Assembly: GCF_030268685.1 (NCBI RefSeq)
Contig: NZ_BSRQ01000014.1
Coordinates: 114,333 to 178,332, forward strand
Direction of reading: 5' to 3'
From: Microtetraspora sp. NBRC 13810
Lineage (GTDB): Bacteria > Actinomycetota > Actinomycetes > Streptosporangiales > Streptosporangiaceae
DNA length: 64,000 nt
The notes beneath the pieces are model-generated. The model searched no databases and was not told the DNA's origin. It was given only the letters and a program-made list of their open reading frames with translations. Shown in pieces: positions 16,634-24,533 of the stretch (the first letter of the stretch is position 1; each line of letters starts with the position of its first letter). The position numbers were made by a program, and so were the translations under genes.

Positions 16634-19600
16634 TTACGAGGTGGCCTTGTCCGGGCGCTCGGTGACGCGGATCGTGTTGACGATGGTGTCGCCGTCACGT
16701 TCGACGAAGCGCACGTTGAGCTGGCCGTCGGTGACCTTCACCGTGTACTGCCGGTTGACGGCGGTGTAGGTGCCGGCCTCCAGGGCGAGGTCCAGCGCGG
16801 GGATCGCCAGCTCGCCCTCGACGATGACGTCGAAGACCCGGGCGCCCTCACGCATGTTGCGCAGCTCGGCGAAGCCCAGCTCGACCGTGTAGGTGCCGTT
16901 GGGCACCCGGTCGAAGCGGTACTCCAGCATCTTCTCCCGGGCGCGCTGGAACAGGTCCTGCTCCTCGGTGCCCTTGATCGTCCTGCTGGAGGTGACCGTC
17001 CTGGTGCTGTTGCCTACGTAGCCGTGGCCGCCGGTGGCGAACTTCCGGTCGGCGGTCCACCGGTCGCCGGCGTCGTCGGTGGTGTCCCTGGTGCCGCCCA
17101 CCTCGACGGCGACCTGATGCTTGGGCACCACCACGGTCACGATGACCTCGATCTCCGGGTTGCGGCCGCTCGCCGAGCGGACCAGCAGCCTGCCGGTGCG
17201 CACGGTGCCCGCCTGGACGCCCGTGCTGGAGGCGCGGACCGCCACGGAGACCGTCTTGCCGGTGGCCAGCTCGCCGGTGGCGGGCGTCACGGTGAGCCAG
17301 TCCTGCGCCGGGTCGGACACCACGGTGTAGGAGGTGGGGCCGCCCAGGTTGGTCAGGTCGAAACCGCCGGTCCTGGTGGCGTCGGCCGGCATCACGAGCG
17401 TCACCTCGGCGACCGAGGAGGTCACCTGACCGGTGGCGAGCGCAGAGTCGGCCCGGGTGACGGCCCCCGCGGTGACGGTGATCGGGTGGACGAACGTCCC
17501 GTAGTTCGCCTTGGACACCTTGACCGCGTAGTCACCCACCGGAACCTGGCCGAAGAACCTGCCGTCCTCCCCGGTGGTGAAGTCGGCGACGTTCCCCACC
17601 TGCACCAGCGCGCCGGCCAGCGGGTCGCCGTCGTTGGCGTCGGTGATCACGCCGCTCACCAGCCCGTGCCGGCTCGCGAGGACGGCCAGGCTCTGGCCCT
17701 CGGTGAGGGAGGCGCTGTTGAAGGAGTACTGGAACGCGTCGGTGCCGGTCGCGTTCTCCACGCCCACTGTGGCGCTGTTGCCGGCGGCCCGCTCGTTGGT
17801 GATGCCGCGGTAGCGGAACCCGACCGAGCCGTCCTCGCCGAGCAGCGCGGAGAACGAGACGCGCTGGGAGGCGTCGGAGTAGAACCGCACGTTACGCCAC
17901 TCGATCACGAACGTGCGCTCCGGCGCGGTGCCGGTCGTGGCCGTGTAGACGCCGGACTGGTCGTCGATCACCAGGTCGTCCCAGTAGGGGTAGATCCCGG
18001 CGTTCGGCGCCCCGGCCGAGGGCAGGGCCCCGTTGCTCGCCGTGGTGCTGGAGGCGGTGAAGCTCAGGAACCCGTTGCTGCTGACGAAGCCGCTGTTGTA
18101 CCCGGTGCCGTAGAACGGGAAGGTGAACGGCAGCGTGATCGGCTGGGCCGCGTCGTCACCGGTAAGCGTCTGCTTGGCGGTGCCCGCGACGTACGCCTCG
18201 GCGCCGCTGGCGCAGGTGTAGCCGAAGGAGTCGGTGCGGCGCGGCAGCGCGATGTCCTTGGTGACGGCGCCGTTCACCGTGACCGGCTCGGTGACGGCGT
18301 CCGCGCAGCGGGACCGCGGGGTGACCGTCAGGTCGTAGTCGCCGTGCGGCAGGGTCAGGGTGTACTGCCCGGTGGCGTCGGTGACGGCGGTGGCCGGGGT
18401 GCCGGTCACGCTCACCGTGGCGTTCGCCTCGGCGATCTCGGACGCGGTGACCGTTCCGGTGACCGTGCCCGAGGGCAGGGCGGTCAGGGTCACGTCCTGG
18501 GTGGCGGTCTCGTCGGCGGCGACGGTGACGTCCGCGGTGGCGTCCTCGAAGCCGAACTTCGCGACGGTCAGCTCGTAGTCGCCGGCCAGCAGGCGGGGCA
18601 GCGTGTAGGCGCCGTCCTGCCCGGTGGTGACCGTACGGCTCAGCGGGCCCTCGACGGTGACGGTGGCGCCGGACACCGGCGAGCCGCCGGAGGTCACGGT
18701 GCCGGACAGGCCGCCCAGGTCACCGGACGGCGAGCTCTCGACGGCGGCGAACGCGTCGAGCCGGCCCTCGCCCCAGACGTTGTTGTCGTCGGCGGTGCCG
18801 CCGCAGGTGAGGTTGCTGACGTCGATCGCGGAGCCGTCGAGCAGCTCCGTCGTGGCGGTGATCGCGCCCTGGAGGGCGGGGGACGCCGACCACATCAGCG
18901 CCACGGTGGCCGCCACGTGCGGGGAGGCCATCGACGTGCCGGAGATGGAGCCGTAGCCGCCGCCGGCCACCGAGGAGCGCACGTTGACGCCGGGCGCCGC
19001 GATGTTGGGCTTGATCTCACCGTTCGGGCCGGGGCCGCGGGTGGAGAAGTTCGCGATCGCGTTGTTGATGTCGAACGCGCCGGCGCTGTAGCTGGCGACG
19101 TACTGACCGGGGGAGCCGCTGGAGCCGCAGCCCGCGTTGGTCAGGTTGCCGTTGGAGAACGCGGGGAAGATGCCCGCCGCGACCCAGGCGTTGACGATGT
19201 CCTCGTACCAGGGGTCGAAGCCGGCGCCGCCCCAGGAGTTGTTGACGATGTCCGGTGCCAGGTCGGGGCGCGGGTTGCCGCCCTGGAGGTCGGTGGGGGC
19301 GAGGATCCACTGCCCGGCGGCCAGCAGCGAGGCGTCGGAGCAGCTGTTCGACTCGCAGCCCTTGGCGGCGATCCAGGTGGCCCCGGGGGCGACGCCGATG
19401 ATGTTGGCGCCCTCGCCGCCGGCCATGGTGCCCATGGTGTGCGTGCCGTGACCGTTGTTGTCACAGGGCGCGTCGGTCGGGCAGATGCCCGCCGGGTCGA
19501 ACCAGTTGTAGTTGTGGTCCACGCCCTCCCCGGTCCTGCCGCGGTACTGCGCGGCCAGCGCCGGGTGGTCGAACTGCACGCCGGTGTCGATGTTGGCGAC

Positions 19601-20158
19601 GACGATGCCCTCGCCGCGGGTGCCGAGTTCGTTCCACACCCGGGGGGCGTTGACCCGGTCGATGTTCCACTCGACCGCGTTCACCGACGCCTGGTCCTTG
19701 CCCGGCAGCGGCTCGGGCAGCTTGGTGACCCGGGTGGGCACGATCTGCTCGACCTCGGGCAGCTTCGCTATCTCGTTCGCGAGCTTGGCGCCGCCGGTCA
19801 CCTGGACGGCGTTCGCGATCCAGAACGGGGTGTAGTCGGCCCGCTCGGCGGTGAGGAGTTTGCGTAGGTTCGCCTGCGATGACGTGGCGGTTTCCGTCTT
19901 GGCGCGGAAGACCTGCTCGGCCTTCTCGGCCTTGGTCTTCGCCCTGCTCGCCGAGCTGAGGTCGGCCCTGCTCTTGAGACGGACCCAGAAGGTGGCCTTG
20001 TCGTCGTCCGACAACTCCGCCAGCACGGTCTGGTGGATCTTGTCGGGTTCGGGGGCCGCCGTGGTGGTGGCCTGAGCGACGTTCTGAGGGAGCAGGAGTG
20101 CGAGGGCGGCGACAGTCCCTGTCAGGACCGCTCGCCACTGTCGGGAAGCGTGTAACAC
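16634..20158 (-). CDS. Secreted S8 (subtilisin) serine protease with carboxypeptidase-regulatory-like repeats and malectin-like C-terminus
   Basis: 1174 residues: signal peptide (1-30), I9-like propeptide (~40-145), and S8 catalytic domain with D191 (NIDTG), H237 (NGHGTH) and S409 (GTSMASPH). Several beta-sandwich CarboxypepD_reg-like modules follow (SGTVTSGGSPVSGATV, TGTVTASEIAEANATV, SGVITDANDGDPLAGALV), with a nidogen-like sheet domain (ITLPFTFPFYGTGYNSGFVSSNG) between the second and third. A BACON-like region leads to a malectin-type carbohydrate-binding domain over the last ~165 residues (VAVEVGGTRDTTDDAGDRWTADR ... TIRVTERP). It is secreted and large enough to bind polysaccharide or glycoprotein while cleaving. 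The GTG start has AAAGGAG six bases upstream. Confidence 0.93.
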   Translation of the reverse strand: MLHASRQWRAVLTGTVAALALLLPQNVAQATTTAAPEPDKIHQTVLAELSDDDKATFWVRLKSRADLSSASRAKTKAEKAEQVFRAKTETATSSQANLRKLLTAERADYTPFWIANAVQVTGGAKLANEIAKLPEVEQIVPTRVTKLPEPLPGKDQASVNAVEWNIDRVNAPRVWNELGTRGEGIVVANIDTGVQFDHPALAAQYRGRTGEGVDHNYNWFDPAGICPTDAPCDNNGHGTHTMGTMAGGEGANIIGVAPGATWIAAKGCESNSCSDASLLAAGQWILAPTDLQGGNPRPDLAPDIVNNSWGGAGFDPWYEDIVNAWVAAGIFPAFSNGNLTNAGCGSSGSPGQYVASYSAGAFDINNAIANFSTRGPGPNGEIKPNIAAPGVNVRSSVAGGGYGSISGTSMASPHVAATVALMWSASPALQGAITATTELLDGSAIDVSNLTCGGTADDNNVWGEGRLDAFAAVESSPSGDLGGLSGTVTSGGSPVSGATVTVEGPLSRTVTTGQDGAYTLPRLLAGDYELTVAKFGFEDATADVTVAADETATQDVTLTALPSGTVTGTVTASEIAEANATVSVTGTPATAVTDATGQYTLTLPHGDYDLTVTPRSRCADAVTEPVTVNGAVTKDIALPRRTDSFGYTCASGAEAYVAGTAKQTLTGDDAAQPITLPFTFPFYGTGYNSGFVSSNGFLSFTASSTTASNGALPSAGAPNAGIYPYWDDLVIDDQSGVYTATTGTAPERTFVIEWRNVRFYSDASQRVSFSALLGEDGSVGFRYRGITNERAAGNSATVGVENATGTDAFQYSFNSASLTEGQSLAVLASRHGLVSGVITDANDGDPLAGALVQVGNVADFTTGEDGRFFGQVPVGDYAVKVSKANYGTFVHPITVTAGAVTRADSALATGQVTSSVAEVTLVMPADATRTGGFDLTNLGGPTSYTVVSDPAQDWLTVTPATGELATGKTVSVAVRASSTGVQAGTVRTGRLLVRSASGRNPEIEVIVTVVVPKHQVAVEVGGTRDTTDDAGDRWTADRKFATGGHGYVGNSTRTVTSSRTIKGTEEQDLFQRAREKMLEYRFDRVPNGTYTVELGFAELRNMREGARVFDVIVEGELAIPALDLALEAGTYTAVNRQYTVKVTDGQLNVRFVERDGDTIVNTIRVTERPDKATS

Positions 20159-20176
20159 ACGATCTCCTTTGCACCG

Positions 20177-20234
20177 GGCGGGGGGTTCCCGCCGGAGAAG
20201 ACGTGGGCCGCGCGTTGATCTTTACAGCCCACGT
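20177..20234 (-). promoter_or_regulatory. Structured 5' leader of the S8 protease gene
   Basis: Between the P450 gene and the protease start, the minus-strand leader contains a perfect 8-bp inverted repeat (acgtgggc 20201-20208 / gcccacgt 20227-20234) and a smaller stem (20177-20193) close to the ribosome-binding site. This could be a 5' regulatory RNA or simply hairpins; I could not match it to a known riboswitch class. Confidence 0.35.
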
Positions 20235-20419
20235 GGAGAATCGTGAAGCGATCATGTCCACTTTTCAAGAAGTTTGACTGTCCGAAGTAGGAAATGTCGC
20301 TAGATTTAACATATTTCTGGCGACGTCGGATTGGCACGCTCCGTTAAAGCCGGGGGTCAGGGGCGGATGGGGCGGGGGCGAGCCCGTACCCGCGGCATGC
20401 CGCCGAAGATCACACGCCG

Positions 20420-21610
20420 TCAGGCGGGGACGATGTCGTCGAACTCGACCAGCAGATGGCGCGGGCCGCGCAGGAACGGGTGCGGGCGGTACGGCGGCGG
20501 GTCGGCGACCAGCCGCGGGCCGATGAAACGGCGGGCGAACTCGGCCAGCGCGAGCTGGGTCTCCAGCCGGGCGAGCGGAGCGCCGAAGCAGTGGTGGATC
20601 CCGCCGCCGAAGCCGAGATGCTGGTTGTCCACCCGGTCGGGGTCGAAGCGGTCCGGGTCGTGGAACCGGGCCGGGTCGCGGCTGCCCGCGGCGAGTGCGA
20701 TCGTGATCACGGCGCCGCGCGGGATGGTGACGCCCGCGAGCTCGATGTCGGCCAGCGCGTGCCGCAGCGGGGCCAGGAACTGCACCGGCGGCTCGTAACG
20801 CAGCAGTTCCTCCACCACCGCGGGGGCCCACCCGGGTTCGCGGTGCAGCCGGCCCAGCGCGTGGGGATGGCGGAGCAGCGTGAGCACGCCGTTCGCGATG
20901 AGGTTGACCGTGGTCTCGTGCCCGGCGACGAGCAGCAGCGCGGAGGTGGCCAGCAGGTCGCCGCGCGGGAACTCCTGCTCGGAGACGAAACCGGAGAGCA
21001 GGTCGTCCGCCGGCCGCCGCAGCCGTTCGTCGGCCAGGCCGTCCAGGTAGTGGCCCAGCTCGGTGAGGGTGAGGGCGCGCCGCCTGGTCCGCTCGGCCAT
21101 CGAGCCGGTGCCCGGGTCGATGGTGCTGATGATCGTCTGGGACCACTGGTGGAACAGCGGCTCGTCCTCCCGTGGCACGCCGAGCAGCTCGCAGATCACG
21201 GTCACCGGGAGCGGGTAGGCGAAGTCGTCCACGATGTCGACCTTGCCGCGTCCGGCCAGCCCGTCGATCAGCCCGGTGACGATGCCGGTCATCCGCGGGA
21301 TCAGCGCGTCGATCCGGCCCGGCGACTCCGGCGGCCCGAAGTGCCGCATGGCGAGCCGCCTGAGCCGGTCGTGGTCGGGCGGGTCGAGCCGGATGAACGG
21401 CTGGGGCAGGTCCGAGAGCCGGGCGTCCTGGTCCTCGGCGACCGAGCTGACCCGCGGATCGTGCAGCAGCGAGACGATCTCCCGGTAGGTGCTGACCACG
21501 TAACTCCCGTCGGGCTGCCGGGCCACCGGCGTCTCGCGCAGCTCGGCGTAGAGCGGGTACGGGTCCGCGCGGCTGGCGTGGTCCAGGATCCTTTCGTACG
21601 TGGTGGTCAT
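20420..21610 (-). CDS. Cytochrome P450
   Basis: 396 residues, a typical bacterial class I P450. The I-helix oxygen-activation motif AGHETT is at 229-234, the K-helix E-x-x-R at 268-271 and the heme loop HLGFGGGIHHCFGAPLAR with axial Cys341. It resembles CYP105/107-type enzymes that hydroxylate or epoxidise secondary metabolites; the substrate is unknown. The start ATG has a GGGAGG site. It lies 12 bases downstream of the ferredoxin-reductase fusion, which should supply its electrons, making a two-gene monooxygenase operon. Confidence 0.95.
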   Translation of the reverse strand: MTTTYERILDHASRADPYPLYAELRETPVARQPDGSYVVSTYREIVSLLHDPRVSSVAEDQDARLSDLPQPFIRLDPPDHDRLRRLAMRHFGPPESPGRIDALIPRMTGIVTGLIDGLAGRGKVDIVDDFAYPLPVTVICELLGVPREDEPLFHQWSQTIISTIDPGTGSMAERTRRRALTLTELGHYLDGLADERLRRPADDLLSGFVSEQEFPRGDLLATSALLLVAGHETTVNLIANGVLTLLRHPHALGRLHREPGWAPAVVEELLRYEPPVQFLAPLRHALADIELAGVTIPRGAVITIALAAGSRDPARFHDPDRFDPDRVDNQHLGFGGGIHHCFGAPLARLETQLALAEFARRFIGPRLVADPPPYRPHPFLRGPRHLLVEFDDIVPA

Positions 21611-21622
21611 GCCCGCCTCCCG

Positions 21623-23224
21623 TCAGCTCCGCGGCCGGACCAGTACGGCCCGCCGCTCGTCAGGGTCGTGGCCGGTCACCACGACGGTGGCGCCCTGGGC
21701 CGGGGAGACCCGTTCGGGCATCTCCGCCGGCAGCACCTGGATCTCCGGGGGCCGGTCGACCATGGCGAAATCGGGCGGGAAGGGGGCCGCCCGTTCGATC
21801 AGCTCCTGGTAGAACTCCAGCCACATCGCCTGGCCGAAGGCGACCGCCGCCGTGATCCGCCCCCGGTACCCGTAGGCGGCGACGAACCGCCGGTCGGCCG
21901 CCGAGCCCTGGACGATCGCCACCTGGTCGGCGAAGGTGGGCACGCCGACGGACTTGATGTTGACGCCGAACTGCGCGGACCAGAAGACCGGCAGGGACAG
22001 GTGGGCCCAGCGGCCGGTCTGCGCGCTGATCATGTTGTGCGCGGCCACCTGGGCCTGGGCGACCGCGTTGCCCCAGTGCTCCAGCGCGAGGAACTGGTAC
22101 TGGTAGAGCGGATGCGGGAAGCGGGCCACGTCCCCGGCGACGAAGATGTCGTCGGTGACCAGGCCGTTGACGTCGAAGGCCCGGCATCCCGCGTCGCAGC
22201 CCACCCCCCACACGCCGGCGGCGAGCCCGGAGCCCTCCAGCCACTCCACGTTGCGGGCCGCGCCGAGCGCCACGACCGCCACCCCGGCCTCGACGGTCTC
22301 CCCGTCGGACAGCCGGGCGCGGACCAGCCGCCCCCGGTCGTCGCCTTCCAGCGCGGTGACCGTGACGCCGCAGCGCAGGTCCACCCCGTGCTCGCGCTGC
22401 AACTCCGCCGCGACCGCCCCGATCACGCCGCCGAGCGAGCCCGCCAGCGGCGCATGGTCGCGTTCCACGACGGTGACCGGCAGCCCCAGCTCCCGGCACG
22501 CCGACGCGACCTCCGAGCCGGTGAACCCGGCGCCGATGACCAGCACCCGGCCGGGCCGGTCCGCCAGCCGCGCGCGCAGCCGGGCGGCGTCCTCCCGGGT
22601 GCGCAGCACGAACACCCCGTCCAGGGCCGCCTGCGCCGCGTCCGGCCACGGCCGGGCACGTGCCCCGGTGGCGATCAGCAGCCGGTCGAAGCCGACCTTG
22701 CGCCCGTCGTCGAGCAGCACCTCCCTGGCCGCCACGTCCAGGCCGGTCGCGCGCACCCCGCGGATCCAGTCGGCGTCGAGCGCGCGGCGCAGCGGCAGGG
22801 CGGTCTCCCCGGCGTCCGCGAGCCCGGTCAGCACCTGCTTGGACAGCGGCGGGCGGTCGTACGGGTCGCCAAGCTCGTCCCCGATCAGCGTCACCGACCC
22901 CTCGTAGCCCTCGCGGCGCAGCGTGGCGGCGGCGCGCAGCCCGGCCAGCGAGGCACCGACGATGACGACGTTCTCGACCAGCGGCGGTGTGCGCCCGTGC
23001 CCGTCGGCGGGCCGCCGGTGCCGCCCGAGGCCGTTCACCTCGTCGATCACCATGGCCTGGACCGGGCACGCGGCGGCGGCCCGGAGGACCCGTTCGCGCT
23101 GGGAGTCGTCGGGGTGCGGCTCGTACACGAGGGCCTCGTCGCCGCGCATCGTGAACACGTCAGGGGCGAGGAACGCGCACTGCCCGTAGCCCTGGCAGCG
23201 GGTGAGATCGACGACGACTCTCAT
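21623..23224 (-). CDS. Fused 3Fe-4S ferredoxin - FAD ferredoxin reductase
   Basis: 533 residues. Residues 1-62 are a P450-type ferredoxin with C10, C16 and C53 (CQGYGQC ... CPV), a 3Fe-4S pattern. A short linker leads to a pyridine-nucleotide-disulphide-type reductase with the FAD site (VVIVGASLAGLRAA), the NAD site (VLVIGAGFTGSEVA), the DIFVAGDVARFPHP flavin motif and a reductase C-terminal domain. The fusion puts both electron carriers of the adjacent P450 in one chain. In most actinobacteria ferredoxin and reductase are separate genes. A GAGGGGGA site precedes the ATG. Confidence 0.94.
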   Translation of the reverse strand: MRVVVDLTRCQGYGQCAFLAPDVFTMRGDEALVYEPHPDDSQRERVLRAAAACPVQAMVIDEVNGLGRHRRPADGHGRTPPLVENVVIVGASLAGLRAAATLRREGYEGSVTLIGDELGDPYDRPPLSKQVLTGLADAGETALPLRRALDADWIRGVRATGLDVAAREVLLDDGRKVGFDRLLIATGARARPWPDAAQAALDGVFVLRTREDAARLRARLADRPGRVLVIGAGFTGSEVASACRELGLPVTVVERDHAPLAGSLGGVIGAVAAELQREHGVDLRCGVTVTALEGDDRGRLVRARLSDGETVEAGVAVVALGAARNVEWLEGSGLAAGVWGVGCDAGCRAFDVNGLVTDDIFVAGDVARFPHPLYQYQFLALEHWGNAVAQAQVAAHNMISAQTGRWAHLSLPVFWSAQFGVNIKSVGVPTFADQVAIVQGSAADRRFVAAYGYRGRITAAVAFGQAMWLEFYQELIERAAPFPPDFAMVDRPPEIQVLPAEMPERVSPAQGATVVVTGHDPDERRAVLVRPRS

Positions 23225-23708
23225 CAGGCCGTCCCCCTCCGGTCGTGGGACCGGCCACGCGAACGCGCCGCCGGACCGTGAGCCGCGAAGCTGGGCGTCA
23301 GTCCTCCCAGGCTAACATTCCCGCAGCTCAAGGCCCTTTCGTGCCTCCGCGGTGGTACTCCGGCTCGAACCGCTCGCAAGGACCGCGTGGCGGTGAAGGA
23401 TGTGGGGCTGCGAGGTCGGGATGGGCGTTGCAAGTGTCCCTTTCGGACTCGACGAACTGGCAGATCGGTCCAAGACGGTGCTCGCCGGGACAGCTGCGAG
23501 GCTGGTGGACTAACGTTCATCTGACGCTTCGAGAGTTTCCCGAGCCAGAGCATCAACGACGAGACGGGTGGACAGTAATCGCCCATACCGCTTCGGAAGC
23601 ATGGTCGCGGTCAATGCCCAACAAGTCGCATTGCTGGGCTTGAAGCCGATTCATGGGGAAGAGCTCCGACATCGCTGTCCGAAACCCGCTTACTGACATG
23701 GATGTTCC
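23225..23708. other. Intergenic stretch, no gene recognised
   Basis: About 480 bases between the P450 operon and the conflict-type operon, with visibly lower GC from about 23430 onward. Short open frames occur on both strands, but none resembles a known protein or has a convincing start. The composition suggests it came in with, or marks the edge of, the lower-GC island. Confidence 0.5.
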
Positions 23709-23738
23709 TTGACTGACATTGCCGCAGCGTCGGATGCT
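23709..23738 (+). promoter_or_regulatory. Candidate promoter of the conflict-system operon
   Basis: TTGACT (23709-23714) is followed after 18 bases by GATGCT. The GTG start at 23778 with its GGGAGGGA ribosome-binding site sits about 35 bases downstream. The -10 is weak, so this is tentative. Confidence 0.35.
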
Positions 23739-23777
23739 GAGGCTTGCCCTGGTGCCTCGGCTGGGAGGGAACATCTC

Positions 23778-24533
23778 GTGCGGAGCGATGTCACGCGGGC
23801 TCACTACGACCGCCTGGCGGGCAGGTACGACGAGAACTGGGCCTACAGTCCAGAGTTCATCCGGTGGATGACCGGCGCTATCCTCGACCGGCTGGATCCC
23901 GGCCCGGAAGACGTGGTGATGGATCTCGGATGCGGGACCGGCCTCTACGCTCGCGGCCTGAGCGGGCGAGCGAGCGTGGTGGTCTGCGCCGACCCGTCCC
24001 CTGCGATGTTGGCCCAACTTCCCGCAGATGAGCGTCTGATTCCGCTGCACGCCGACGCAGAAGACCTCGCCGATGGCCGGATCACGTCACCGCACGCCGG
24101 TTATGACGCCATCCTCCTCAAGGAAGTGCTCCACCACGTCGCCGATCCGCCAGATGTCATCGCCGGCCTGGTGCGACTGCTGAGGCCGGGCGGGCGGATC
24201 CTCGTCGTCATGCTGCCCACGACCATCGACTACCCGCTGTTCGAAGCAGCACTGAGACTTTTCCGGGAACGGCAGCCCGATCCGGATGGCATCGCCGCCG
24301 CGATGGACCACAGCGGTCTGCGCACCGAGTTGACATACGAAGAATTCCCGCTCGCATTCACTGTCGAGCACTACTCGCGGATGGTCCGCGACCGGTACAT
24401 GTCGCTGCTGTCCAGCTTCGACGACACAGAGATCGAGGCCGGGATCTCCGAGATCCGCCGCAACTATCCCGGCCCCGAACTCCGCTTCCCGGACCGGTTC
24501 GCCCTCGTACTCGGGACGAAGGAGACCGCGTGA
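23778..24533 (+). CDS. Class I SAM-dependent methyltransferase, first gene of the conflict-type operon
   Basis: 251 residues from a GTG with an excellent ribosome-binding site (GGGAGGGA, seven bases away). Further upstream TTG starts in frame have none. Motif I VVMDLGCGTGLYARGL, an acidic strand-2 end (VVCADPSPAMLAQL), and ILLKEVLHHVADP followed by LLRPGGRILVVMLP are classical for the Methyltransf_11/25 fold. The target cannot be inferred; small molecules, nucleic acid and protein are all possible. The stop overlaps the next start (gtga), so the two genes are translationally coupled, and GC content is lower than in the flanking genes. Confidence 0.88.
   Translation: MRSDVTRAHYDRLAGRYDENWAYSPEFIRWMTGAILDRLDPGPEDVVMDLGCGTGLYARGLSGRASVVVCADPSPAMLAQLPADERLIPLHADAEDLADGRITSPHAGYDAILLKEVLHHVADPPDVIAGLVRLLRPGGRILVVMLPTTIDYPLFEAALRLFRERQPDPDGIAAAMDHSGLRTELTYEEFPLAFTVEHYSRMVRDRYMSLLSSFDDTEIEAGISEIRRNYPGPELRFPDRFALVLGTKETA

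Noticed and set aside
16628-19867. 1079-residue plus-strand frame over the S8 protease gene
   Set aside because: The translation is Gly/Val/Arg/Asp-rich without domains; the minus strand encodes a protease with a full catalytic triad.
20456-23281. 941-residue plus-strand frame over the P450 and ferredoxin-reductase genes
   Set aside because: It runs through two complete minus-strand genes and the gap between them.
23340-23400. Possible tRNA because of a ctcgaacc stretch
   Set aside because: No TTC T-loop, no matching T-arm stem and no cloverleaf can be drawn on either strand.
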